A stretch of 36,391 nucleotides of DNA from NCBI GenBank assembly GCA_017501565.1, contig JAFVWP010000112.1, positions 1-36,391 of the forward strand, written 5' to 3'. The position numbers and the translations under genes are program-made. A model generated the notes under the pieces. That model had not been told where the DNA came from, ran no database searches, and worked only from the letters and a program-made list of their open reading frames with translations. Below, piece by piece: positions 15,765-23,003 of this stretch. The stretch is from Elusimicrobiaceae bacterium (GTDB lineage Bacteria; Elusimicrobiota; Elusimicrobia; Elusimicrobiales; Elusimicrobiaceae). Each line of letters opens with the position of its first letter. Position 1 is the first letter of the stretch.

Positions 15765-16517
15765 TTAAATAGGGTTTTTTACATCTATAAATTCAACATC
15801 TACCGTAAACTGCTCCGCCACCCATTCCATCAGCGCCAATACGCCGATTTTTTCTGAATTATAGTGGCCTAATGCCGCACAATGGATTTTGCCTTCACGA
15901 CAAATTTCCTGTGCCGGCTCATCTAAACTGCCGGTTACAAACAAATCCAGCCCTTGGGCAATGGCGTCCGGAAGCATGGACCACCCGCCCCCGCTCACAA
16001 TGCCCACCTTCCGGATTTGCTTGGGCCCAAACGGCAAAACGACAGCCTTACCGCCGCAAATTTTTTCCAGCTTGCTTACCACCGCCGTCAAGGCAGTTTT
16101 CGCAATTTCTCCGCAAAAACCGATGGTTTGCCCGTGATATTCGGCAAAAGGCAGAATATCCTTAGCCGACAAACATTTCATCAGCAAAGCATTATGACCG
16201 ATTTGCGGGTGTTTGTCCAAAGGCAAATGATACCCGAGCAAGCTGATTTGATTCTGAAGCAAGAAACCCACGCGGCGGCCGAAAGCGCCCGTCAACGCCT
16301 GTTCCTTGCCCCACAATAGGCCGTGATGCACTACTATCATATCTGCACCGGCCTTTTGCGCACGCTTAAAAAGCTCTAAGTTGGCAGACACGCCAAACAC
16401 AATTTTTTGCACACGCGCGCGCCCTTCCACCTGCAAGCCGTTTAAGCTCGCATCGGCAACAGACGATATTTGCAAATACTCATTAATAGCAGAAACAACC
16501 TTGTCGCGCGTAGTCAT
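15765..16517 (-). CDS. Nif3-like dinuclear metal centre protein (GTP cyclohydrolase I type 2 homologue)
   Basis: 250 residues, matching the short YbgI/Nif3 form without the inserted PII-like domain. Metal ligands: H64-H65 (VVHHG), D101 and H97 (YHLPLDKH), and H218 with E222 (GHYNSEKIG). The family forms a hexameric ring with a two-metal site. Its physiological role is unsettled, though GTP cyclohydrolase-like activity has been reported for a homologue. First gene of the minus-strand operon. There is no ribosome binding site; an extended -10 (TGATAACAT) lies exactly 7 bases before the ATG, predicting a leaderless message. Confidence 0.93.
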   Translation of the reverse strand: MTTRDKVVSAINEYLQISSVADASLNGLQVEGRARVQKIVFGVSANLELFKRAQKAGADMIVVHHGLLWGKEQALTGAFGRRVGFLLQNQISLLGYHLPLDKHPQIGHNALLMKCLSAKDILPFAEYHGQTIGFCGEIAKTALTAVVSKLEKICGGKAVVLPFGPKQIRKVGIVSGGGWSMLPDAIAQGLDLFVTGSLDEPAQEICREGKIHCAALGHYNSEKIGVLALMEWVAEQFTVDVEFIDVKNPI

Positions 16518-16540
16518 AAATTTATGTTATCATTTTTATA
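16517..16540. promoter_or_regulatory. Overlapping divergent extended -10 promoters
   Basis: The plus -10 is TGTTATCAT with its hexamer at 16528-16533 (predicted start about 16540, 3 nt before the amidase ATG). The minus -10 is TGATAACAT with its hexamer at 16524-16529 (predicted start 16517, the Nif3-like ATG itself). The near-palindromic ATGTTATCA serves both directions. Confidence 0.55.
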
Positions 16541-16542
16541 CG

Positions 16543-18381
16543 ATGAAAAGAATGTTTTTTTGTATAGTGATGCTATTTTGCGGTCCGTTTGCGGCCGGTG
16601 CACAGGATATACCCGTCGCACCGCACTTGCCCGCGGTCCAATCCGCCCAAGCTCAAAATGCCCCCATCACCCTGCAATTTCCGCAAGAAAAAGCCTCCGT
16701 TTTGCCCGGGGCCCAAAACATTTATTTATTCGGAAAAATAAATTTACCCAATCCCACTTTGCAAATCAACGGACAAAAAGTGCCTTTGTACCATAACGGA
16801 ACTTTTCTGACATTTCTGCCGGTACAACAAGGGGAATTCTCTTTTTTGATGACGGCCCAAAGCCAAGGAAAGACCTACCAAGCCGTACGCAATATCATCG
16901 TGCCGGGTGTTCCGTTGCAACACTTTACCGGAAAAGCACGCTTTGACGAAACGGAAATTTACCCTAAACGCCCCTTGTGGGTATTGCCGGGGGACATCGT
17001 CCTGCTTTCCGCCCGAGGGACCCCGGGGGCCAAAGTAAAAGCCCGCATTCACGGCGTAAAAGGAGCCAAAAACATTGAGCTGAAAGAAAATGTCAAAAAG
17101 CCCGGCCTTTATCAAGCGCGTTTTTTTATACGCGAAACCGAAAAGCCCCGCCTGGCGAAAGTAACCTATTTTTTACAAGACCCGGCCACCAAAACAAAAG
17201 CCAAAATCCATGCGCCGCAACGCATCAAAATTTTGGATAAAAACAATTACTTAATCCCCGCACAAGTCACAGACCCGGGTGTAAAACTGCGTCAACTTCC
17301 GGTGCATCAAGGCAGTTTGTTCCCGTACTACCGCGCGTTTGGGCGGGTGCTTGTCGGCGGGAGAGAAAACGGCTTATACCGCATTCATTTGGGCAACGGC
17401 GAAAGAGCCTGGTTGGAAGAAAGCAAATTAAAATTGATTTCTGCCGACCGATCTCCGCGCAATGAAATTTTAGAATTAAACACCTATGCGACCCCCCAAA
17501 AAACTAATGTGCATTTCAGTTTAACCCAACAAGTGCCGGTATCCGTGCATGAATTTAATAACCGCATGGAAATCATTTTTTACTATACGCCTTCGTTTGA
17601 TGAAAATTTTAATTTTGACGCCACCAGCACCTTGTTGGAACGCATTGAATGGGAAGAGCCGAAAGACGGCGTTTTGAAGTTTATCTTGTATTTTAAGCCC
17701 AATACCCCGTTATGGGGCCATGCTTACCGCTATCAAGGCTCTACTTTTGAGTTAGATTTGCACCATGCCGTGCAAACAGCGCCCTTGCGTAAAAAGCCAT
17801 TAAACGGCGCGCGGATTTTGATAGATGCCGGCCACAGCCCCAAACGCACTTCCCCATACGACGGCATGGTAACCCCTTCCGGCATTTTGGAATATGAGTT
17901 AAACCTGGCCTTAGCCGAAACCTTAAAACCCAAGTTGGAAAAAGCCGGCGCCGAAGTGATTATGACCCGTAGCGGACAAAACCATATCAGCTTGCCCAAG
18001 CGCTACCAAAAAGCATTGCAGGAAAATGCCCATATTTTTGTCAGCTTGCACTATAACGCACTGCCCGACACCATTAACCCCTTGGCGGCCCCGCGCGGAT
18101 ATTCCGTATATTACACCTATCCGCACAGCTTTGCTTTGGCTGAAAGTGTCTATAAATCATTTAACAAACGCGTGCCGCTGCCGGATAATGGGTTAATTGC
18201 CAATGACATTCTTTTCATTCCGCGTATTTCGGAAATGCCCAGCATTTTGATAGAAAACGCCTTTCCCATTTTGCCCGAACAGGAAGAGTTCGTGCAAGAC
18301 CCGAAAGGACGGGAAATTTTGGCCCAAGCTATTTTTCAAGGGATTTTGGATTTTTACAAAAACCGGCCATCCGCGCATTAA
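16543..18381 (+). CDS. N-acetylmuramoyl-L-alanine amidase (Amidase_3) with long N-terminal region
   Basis: 612 residues from the ATG at 16543. A longer in-frame start would overlap the divergent Nif3-like gene. Signal peptide MKRMFFCIVMLFCGPFAAGA. The first 400 residues are beta-rich and probably cell-wall-binding: an SH3-like stretch near 245-300, then a segment (about 310-405) with AMIN-like character. The catalytic Amidase_3 domain starts near 424: H431 (IDAGH), E450 (GILEYELNLAL), H503 (FVSLHYNA) and E571 (ILIENAF) are the zinc and catalytic residues. It cuts the bond between MurNAc and L-alanine in the periplasm during cell separation or wall remodelling. It heads the envelope cluster with the M23 peptidase and bactofilin. 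Confidence 0.92.
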   Translation: MKRMFFCIVMLFCGPFAAGAQDIPVAPHLPAVQSAQAQNAPITLQFPQEKASVLPGAQNIYLFGKINLPNPTLQINGQKVPLYHNGTFLTFLPVQQGEFSFLMTAQSQGKTYQAVRNIIVPGVPLQHFTGKARFDETEIYPKRPLWVLPGDIVLLSARGTPGAKVKARIHGVKGAKNIELKENVKKPGLYQARFFIRETEKPRLAKVTYFLQDPATKTKAKIHAPQRIKILDKNNYLIPAQVTDPGVKLRQLPVHQGSLFPYYRAFGRVLVGGRENGLYRIHLGNGERAWLEESKLKLISADRSPRNEILELNTYATPQKTNVHFSLTQQVPVSVHEFNNRMEIIFYYTPSFDENFNFDATSTLLERIEWEEPKDGVLKFILYFKPNTPLWGHAYRYQGSTFELDLHHAVQTAPLRKKPLNGARILIDAGHSPKRTSPYDGMVTPSGILEYELNLALAETLKPKLEKAGAEVIMTRSGQNHISLPKRYQKALQENAHIFVSLHYNALPDTINPLAAPRGYSVYYTYPHSFALAESVYKSFNKRVPLPDNGLIANDILFIPRISEMPSILIENAFPILPEQEEFVQDPKGREILAQAIFQGILDFYKNRPSAH

Positions 18382-18404
18382 ACTCTGCGCTACTGCCCCC
18401 AATA

Positions 18405-18413
18405 TGATAGAAT
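18405..18413 (+). promoter_or_regulatory. Extended -10 promoter of the M23 peptidase gene
   Basis: TGATAGAAT with its hexamer at 18408-18413 puts the start near 18420, one base before the ATG at 18421. An alternative upstream ATG (18412) lies inside this box and is unlikely to be used. Confidence 0.5.
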
Positions 18414-18420
18414 GAAAAGG

Positions 18421-19341
18421 ATGGGTAAAAAAGCCAATTCTATAAATAGATTTTTAAGCGACCGCGTGGATATTATCATCATGCCGCGCGCGGGTGCATC
18501 TAAAAAGCTAAAATTGACCGGGCTCTCTTTTGTGGTCTTGATTGCAATATGGCTTCTTATTACCCTGGGTGCGTTGTGGGTGTGGAGCAAAGCGTATAAT
18601 TATCATTTAACCAAAGCCGATAATAAAATTATGCGTGTCAAAATGCAGTTGATTGCCGACGAGTTAGAACGCGGCAGAAAGTATTTGGACCTGACCCAAA
18701 ATACGGACCGACAAATGCGCCAGATGTTGGGTATGTCCGGCGGGAAATTTATCAATTTACCCAAAGGTTTAGAAGAAAAAAAACGCAAAGAAGACGACCG
18801 CGCCCAACAGCTTTTCGGTACGGACTTAAAAGAGTTTGATACGGAAGAATTTGAAAAATATATAGACAGCATGCAGGAAACGGCCGAAGAAAGATTGGCT
18901 TCTTTTCAGGAAATCGCCTGGTATTTTGCCAACCGCAAAGAAGGGTTAAACTCTACCCCTTCCATTCGTCCTTCATCTTCGCGCATCAGCTCCGGCTATG
19001 GTTATCGGCGCGATCCGTTTGGCAAACCGACCGGACGCATGCACAACGGATTGGATTTTGCCGGCAAACCCGACAGCCCGATTGTATCCACTGCAGACGG
19101 CGTAGTGCGCCACACCGGGTGGGTAAACGGCTACGGCCAAGCCGTACTGATTGACCATGGGTTTGGCTATTCTACGCTTTATGCCCATGCCACCGGCATT
19201 AAAGTACAGCCTAACGAAGTAGTCAAACGCGGGCAAATTATCGCTTTTATGGGCACAACCGGACGTAGCACCGGCACCCATTTACATTATGAAGTATGGA
19301 AAGACGGCAGACCCGTCAATCCGCGCAACTATTTTAAGTAA
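18421..19341 (+). CDS. M23 (LytM-type) peptidoglycan endopeptidase, membrane-anchored
   Basis: 306 residues. A basic cytoplasmic N-terminus is followed by a membrane helix (about 33-55, LTGLSFVVLIAIWLLITLGA), a charged, probably coiled-coil region (65-170), and the C-terminal LytM domain. Zinc ligands are H208 and D212 (MHNGLDFAG) and H289, with catalytic His H256 (YAHATG) and H287 (THLHYEVW), so the enzyme looks active. It would cut peptide cross-links of peptidoglycan from the periplasmic side. The bactofilin gene follows 16 bp later. This pairing of M23 peptidase with bactofilin is common and is linked to cell shape in Helicobacter and others. Confidence 0.94.
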   Translation: MGKKANSINRFLSDRVDIIIMPRAGASKKLKLTGLSFVVLIAIWLLITLGALWVWSKAYNYHLTKADNKIMRVKMQLIADELERGRKYLDLTQNTDRQMRQMLGMSGGKFINLPKGLEEKKRKEDDRAQQLFGTDLKEFDTEEFEKYIDSMQETAEERLASFQEIAWYFANRKEGLNSTPSIRPSSSRISSGYGYRRDPFGKPTGRMHNGLDFAGKPDSPIVSTADGVVRHTGWVNGYGQAVLIDHGFGYSTLYAHATGIKVQPNEVVKRGQIIAFMGTTGRSTGTHLHYEVWKDGRPVNPRNYFK

Positions 19342-19357
19342 CTTTTAGGAGGAAGCC

Positions 19358-19741
19358 ATGAGCTTTTTGAAAAAAGATTCTGATTTCGCATCCGGCGAAC
19401 ATTTTTCCATCGTCAGTGCGGAATGTTATTTCCAAGGTACGTTAAGCGTGCAAGGGTCCTTGCGCGTGGACGGCACGTTGGAAGGTTCGGTAGATAATGC
19501 CCGCCAAGTCATCGTAGGGGAAGGCGGCAAAATCGTGGGTGACGTTACCGCGGCCACCGTTGTTTGCGGCGGTGAAATTTTGGGTAATGTTTGCGCCGAA
19601 ATGTTGGAAGTATTGGGCAAAGCCTCTATCAAAGGGGATATTCGCGCCCAAAAAATGATTGTGGAAGAAGGCGGCCGCATTGAAGGTATGTGCAATATCG
19701 GCGGCAGCGAACAACCGCAAGAAGAACAAGAAGACAAATAA
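19358..19741 (+). CDS. Bactofilin (polymer-forming cytoskeletal protein)
   Basis: 127 residues. After a short flexible N-terminus, the core (about 18-112) is a run of short beta repeats typical of the bactofilin right-handed helix: GTLSVQGSLRVDGTLEGSVD, VIVGEGGKIVGDV, TVVCGGEILGNV, ASIKGDIRAQKMIVEEGGRI. The tail is acidic (EQPQEEQEDK). Bactofilins polymerise without nucleotide and place cell-wall enzymes at the membrane. The immediate upstream M23 peptidase is the likely client. Strong AGGAGG ribosome binding site. Confidence 0.96.
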   Translation: MSFLKKDSDFASGEHFSIVSAECYFQGTLSVQGSLRVDGTLEGSVDNARQVIVGEGGKIVGDVTAATVVCGGEILGNVCAEMLEVLGKASIKGDIRAQKMIVEEGGRIEGMCNIGGSEQPQEEQEDK

Positions 19742-19757
19742 TTAAGGAGCCGGAAAT

Positions 19758-20444
19758 ATGATTTCTTTTCTGATTAAATATAAAAGAGCCATCTTGATTA
19801 TTACGTTAGCGTTTTTCATCGGCAGTATTGCCTATATCGGGTTGGATTCTTACCAAAGTGGCGCTTTTAGAGATAAAATAGCCATGGTGGGCAACACGCC
19901 CATTACCTACCGCATGTTTTCCAAAGCAACCGACACCCAAATACGGGCCTTGCAAAAAAACGGCTTGGATATTGATGCGCAAATGAGCAACATCATCAAG
20001 CAACAGGTATTAAGCGGGCTCATTAACGAAGAAATTTTGAACCAAGCCGCCGAAGAATTCGGCATTGCCGTAGCGGATTATGAAGTGGCGTTGGATATTC
20101 ATTCTTCTCCTTTGTTTAGCCAAAACGGGCAATTCAACAAACAAGCCTACGAAGATGCCGTCAAATATCAAGTCGGCGCGACCCCGGCTCAATTTGAAGA
20201 GCAAATCCGCCGCAGTAAATTGGCCGACCGCTTCCGCATGGCTTTATATTCCATTTATAAACTCACTCCGGAAGAAGTGCGCTTTTCTTACTTGACTCAA
20301 AACGGCAATATGAAAAATTTTGAAAAAAACAAAGCCGATTTTGAAAAGCAATTGTTTGAAACCAAAATGGAAACAGCCCAACAAGCTTTCTTGGAAGATT
20401 TCAACAATCGCGTACAAATCAAAACTTTCTTGGATCAAGAATAA
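19758..20444 (+). CDS. Membrane-anchored SurA/PpiD N-terminal-like chaperone without a PPIase domain
   Basis: 228 residues. N-terminal basic stretch and membrane anchor (about 8-28, YKRAILIITLAFFIGSIAYI), then a SurA_N-like helical chaperone region: VGNTPITYRMFSKATDTQI, QQVLSGLINEEILNQAAEEF, FSQNGQFNKQAYEDAVKYQV, FEEQIRRSKLADRFR and YKLTPEEVRFSYL. This is the arrangement at the start of PpiD. The parvulin PPIase domain and the second chaperone half of full-length PpiD (about 620 residues) are missing. The gene ends cleanly with its stop overlapping the next start (TAATG), so it seems complete, not broken. Likely a periplasmic holdase in the envelope cluster. Confidence 0.8.
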   Translation: MISFLIKYKRAILIITLAFFIGSIAYIGLDSYQSGAFRDKIAMVGNTPITYRMFSKATDTQIRALQKNGLDIDAQMSNIIKQQVLSGLINEEILNQAAEEFGIAVADYEVALDIHSSPLFSQNGQFNKQAYEDAVKYQVGATPAQFEEQIRRSKLADRFRMALYSIYKLTPEEVRFSYLTQNGNMKNFEKNKADFEKQLFETKMETAQQAFLEDFNNRVQIKTFLDQE

Positions 20445-21352
20445 TGAAAAACCGCATACTCGTAGTCGGTTCCGTTGCGTTTGACTCTATTGAAAACTCC
20501 CGCGGCCGTGCCGAGCGCGTGTTGGGCGGAGCAGCTAGCTATTCGTCCATTTCCGCCAGCTATTTCGCTCAGCCTTCCGTAGTGGCGGTAGTAGGGACGG
20601 ACTTCACGTCCAAAGACCGCGCACCTTTTAAAAAATGCGGGGTGGATATTTCGGGTCTGGAAGTGAAAGAAGGAAAAACCTTCCATTGGGGCGGCAGTTA
20701 TGATAAAGATTTAAAAAATGCCACCACCCACTTTACGGATTTAAACGTATTTCAAGACTTCAATCCGGTCCTTTCCAAAGACCAACAAGACGCCAAAGCG
20801 GTCTTTTTGGCCAATATTGACCCGGAACTGCAACTGAGCGTATTAAAACAGGTTAAAAATCCTAAATTAGTGGCTTGCGACACGATGAACTATTGGATCA
20901 GCTCCCGCAAAGAAGCCCTGCTTAAAGTACTCAAAAAAACGGACTTATTCTTTTTGAACGAAGCGGAAGCGCGCCAATTAACCGGGGAATATAATTTGAT
21001 TACCGCCGGCAAAAAAATATTAAAAATGGGTGCCAAACACGTAATTATTAAGCTGGGGCCCAACGGCTCTATGTTGGTCAGCAAATTAGGTATCGTGCAA
21101 TTTCCCCCGTATATTTTAGAACAAGTATATGATACCACCGGTGCCGGAGATACCTTCGGCGGCGGGGCTACGGGATATTTGGCCAGCTTACGCAAGTGGG
21201 ATACTTTATCTGCCATTAAACGCGCGATGATGATTGGAAATGTGATGGCTTCTTTTACCATTGAATCTTTCAGCGTCAAACGTTTAGCCGGTATTAAAGA
21301 AGGCGAAATTGAAAAACGCTTAAGCGAATACACCTCTATGTTGCGCTTTTAA
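20444..21352 (+). CDS. PfkB-family sugar/nucleoside kinase
   Basis: 302 residues. The N-terminal substrate-binding glycines are in RVLGGAASYSSISAS (25-39), and the C-terminal PfkB signature is DTTGAGDTFGGG (230-241), with D236 as catalytic base. Ribokinase fold, ATP-dependent phosphorylation of a sugar, nucleoside or similar small molecule. It lacks features that would fix the substrate; homologues of this shape are often annotated as sugar or adenosine-type kinases. Its start overlaps the preceding stop by one base, implying coupling with the envelope operon, which is an odd companion for a sugar kinase unless it feeds cell-wall or nucleotide-sugar metabolism. Confidence 0.9.
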   Translation: MKNRILVVGSVAFDSIENSRGRAERVLGGAASYSSISASYFAQPSVVAVVGTDFTSKDRAPFKKCGVDISGLEVKEGKTFHWGGSYDKDLKNATTHFTDLNVFQDFNPVLSKDQQDAKAVFLANIDPELQLSVLKQVKNPKLVACDTMNYWISSRKEALLKVLKKTDLFFLNEAEARQLTGEYNLITAGKKILKMGAKHVIIKLGPNGSMLVSKLGIVQFPPYILEQVYDTTGAGDTFGGGATGYLASLRKWDTLSAIKRAMMIGNVMASFTIESFSVKRLAGIKEGEIEKRLSEYTSMLRF

Positions 21353-21360
21353 AACATCTG

Positions 21361-21391
21361 CCCCAAGCGCCTTCTTACAAGGAGCTTGGGG
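21361..21391 (+). terminator. Hairpin after the PfkB gene, weak terminator
   Basis: CCCCAAGC...GCTTGGGG with an inner CCTT/AAGG gives a stem of about 12 bp with one mismatch. No T run follows on plus, so it may stabilise the 3' end or act with other factors. Confidence 0.45.
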
Positions 21392-21419
21392 TAAAAGAAA
21401 AAAATATTTTGTAAAATAT

Positions 21420-21448
21420 TTCACTTTCTTCAAAAAATTTGTTATAAT
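21420..21448 (+). promoter_or_regulatory. Promoter of tRNA-Leu
   Basis: TTCACT (21420-21425), a 17-bp spacer and the extended -10 TGTTATAAT (hexamer 21443-21448). Predicted start about 11 nt before the tRNA. Confidence 0.65.
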
Positions 21449-21465
21449 AGTTATATAGATTTGAT

Positions 21466-21549
21466 GCCGGGGTGCTGGAATTGGTATACAGGATAGTCTC
21501 AAAAACTATTGCCCGCACGGGCTTAAGGGTTCAAGTCCCTTCCCCGGTA
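21466..21549 (+). tRNA. tRNA-Leu (anticodon CAA)
   Basis: Acceptor GCCGGGG (21466-21472) pairs with CCCCGGT (21542-21548) with one G-T pair; discriminator A. The anticodon stem ATAGT/ACTAT closes loop CTCAAAA, giving anticodon CAA (codon UUG). A long variable arm (GCCCG-CAC-GGGC) and T loop TTCAAGT confirm a class II leucine tRNA. CCA is not encoded. Confidence 0.96.
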
Positions 21550-21558
21550 AAAATATAA

Positions 21559-21584
21559 AAACCACCTGAAAAGGTGGTTTTTTT
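21559..21584. terminator. Rho-independent terminator (copy 1 of a repeated hairpin)
   Basis: AACCACCT-GAAA-AGGTGGTT with an A run before and TTTTTTT after. It ends tRNA-Leu and possibly the convergent lipoprotein operon. An essentially identical hairpin lies at 23376-23404. Confidence 0.88.
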
Positions 21585-21611
21585 ATTTAAATATGAAGTT
21601 TTCTGATATTT

Positions 21612-22022
21612 TTATAAAACTTCATTGGCAGTTAAAAATAGAGACTGCGACAAGGCATTAAAGAAATTTTGATAAGCCTGTGGTTCTTTGATGGCTTTAC
21701 GGCCCTTTTCAGCATTAGCACGCACAATTACACTATTAGCACGAAGTCTCACACTCACAGTAATAGTAGTTTGGTTGGTAAAAGAAAAACCAGAAATTGT
21801 TCCAATATCTCTATCTGCTCTTTCAATTACAAATCCTAAATCTTGCATTGTAGCCACAATATTATTCATCACATTATCAACATCGATGGTTTCAAAAGAA
21901 CGAGATTGATAATTTCTCACTGCTACTTGCGAAGTGCCAGAATCTAAAGCATGTTGGTTCATAGTAGTACATGCATTAGTAAAGAAAACTGCAAAAAAAC
22001 ATAGAATTAAAATCTTTCTCAT
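21612..22022 (-). CDS. Small lipoprotein, paralogue of its upstream neighbour
   Basis: 136 residues. Signal peptide MRKILILCFFAVFFTNAC with lipobox TNAC (C18). The body has the same order of motifs as the gene upstream: an NIVATMQDLGFVIERADRDI segment, IGTISGF, a beta-rich middle (TTITVSVRLRANSVIVRANA), and the shared end AYQNFFNALSQSLFLTANEV. I recognise this as a conserved family of small lipoproteins often found in tandem copies, with no known function. This copy is shorter than its neighbour and lacks the central hydrophobic Ala-rich stretch. GGAG ribosome binding site; last gene of the operon. Confidence 0.8.
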   Translation of the reverse strand: MRKILILCFFAVFFTNACTTMNQHALDSGTSQVAVRNYQSRSFETIDVDNVMNNIVATMQDLGFVIERADRDIGTISGFSFTNQTTITVSVRLRANSVIVRANAEKGRKAIKEPQAYQNFFNALSQSLFLTANEVL

Positions 22023-22031
22023 AGTATGCTC

Positions 22032-22547
22032 CTAAATATCATTATTTGTTAAGAAAATAGATTGACTTAATTTATCAAAAAATTCTTGATAAAGTTGTTC
22101 ATCTTCTAATTTTTGAATAGTCAAAACATTTCCATAATTATCGTAACTTGTTCTCGCAAAAATAACTCTTACTCTTGTTTGTTTCTCATTTATTTTTGTA
22201 TTAACAATGCTTACATAGAAACGTTGACTATCTTCATATACGGCTTGAGTTCCAGCAAAAGCCGCCAAAAACACCAATGCCGCCTTACCTGCGGCAGATC
22301 CCGATTCTCTCAGTTTAGAGGCCGTGAGAACTCCTATTTTTGCCTCAGATTCACTGATAGAATACCCCATATCTTGTAGTACTTGAGCCGAAGAAATTAA
22401 GATTTTTTTATTTTCTGTTGTGTTGAAAATTCTTGTTTCTATATTTCTCCTTTCCAAATAGTCCTTTTCCAGTGTATATAAGTTCTTGTGATTAACACAG
22501 GCCCCCAAACAAAATAGACTAATAATTAGTATGCAGTATTTTTTCAT
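22032..22547 (-). CDS. Small lipoprotein with Ala-rich hydrophobic segment
   Basis: 171 residues. Lipobox LGAC (C17). Then RRNIETRIFNTTENKKILIS, SAQVLQDMGYSISESEAKIG, an alanine-rich hydrophobic stretch (AAGKAALVFLAAFAGTQAV, about 86-104), and the family end LYQEFFDKLSQSIFLTNND. This is the fuller version of the family to which the next gene belongs. The function is unknown; the hydrophobic stretch could insert into or sit on a membrane, and the lipid anchor places it in the envelope. AAGGGGAT ribosome binding site, 12 bp after the BamE-like gene. The codons are more AT-rich than in the genes outside 21.6-23.6 kb. Confidence 0.8.
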   Translation of the reverse strand: MKKYCILIISLFCLGACVNHKNLYTLEKDYLERRNIETRIFNTTENKKILISSAQVLQDMGYSISESEAKIGVLTASKLRESGSAAGKAALVFLAAFAGTQAVYEDSQRFYVSIVNTKINEKQTRVRVIFARTSYDNYGNVLTIQKLEDEQLYQEFFDKLSQSIFLTNNDI

Positions 22548-22559
22548 TTAACTATCCCC

Positions 22560-22949
22560 TTAAAAACTTGAAGTTCTATAAGCAAAATCTCTTACTTTGT
22601 TTGAACTGTCAAATTTCACGATAATGGTCAATGTTTTTTGGGAACTACGAGTAGAAGATCTAGAATTACTACCTGCTCCCAATAAAAACCAAACACCCAT
22701 TTCCGAGCCGGAAGAATCTATTTGGGTAGAAATTTTATCATACACCCAAGTTTCTCTACGCAAGTCATCTGTAGTTACCATATTAGGACTTCCTAAAATC
22801 TCAACTACTTCTGCGGAAGACATTCCCACTTTTATTTCTTTCTGAACCTTAGCGATGGTCATTCTTTCTTGCTTTTCAGAAGGAAAAGATGCATAGCACC
22901 CCATTGTGACCAAACATCCAACTAATAATACTAGCAATGTTTTCTTCAT
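22560..22949 (-). CDS. SmpA/OmlA (BamE)-like lipoprotein
   Basis: 129 residues from the ATG at 22949, preceded by AGGAGAT; an upstream in-frame GTG-type start is rejected. Lipobox VTMGC (C18). The core TIAKVQKEIKVGMSSAEVVEI, LGSPNMVTTD and RETWVYDK is the BamE/SmpA_OmlA pattern (K-G-M-s-x-x-e-V-x-x-x-L-G-x-P ... W-Y). A Ser-rich loop and a beta strand (TLTIIVKFDSSNKVRDFAY) finish it. True BamE belongs to the outer-membrane assembly complex, but this fold is reused widely, so that role is not claimed. First gene of a three-lipoprotein operon that lies behind the structured RNA region. Confidence 0.8.
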   Translation of the reverse strand: MKKTLLVLLVGCLVTMGCYASFPSEKQERMTIAKVQKEIKVGMSSAEVVEILGSPNMVTTDDLRRETWVYDKISTQIDSSGSEMGVWFLLGAGSNSRSSTRSSQKTLTIIVKFDSSNKVRDFAYRTSSF

Positions 22950-23003
22950 AAGATATCTCCTATTTTCTTTCGAATCTTTAACAACCATTTATTTAAAAAC
23001 AAA

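Noticed and set aside
16381-16542. Upstream in-frame extension of the amidase
   Set aside because: It would overlap the divergent Nif3-like gene and hide the signal peptide; the promoter lies inside the extension.
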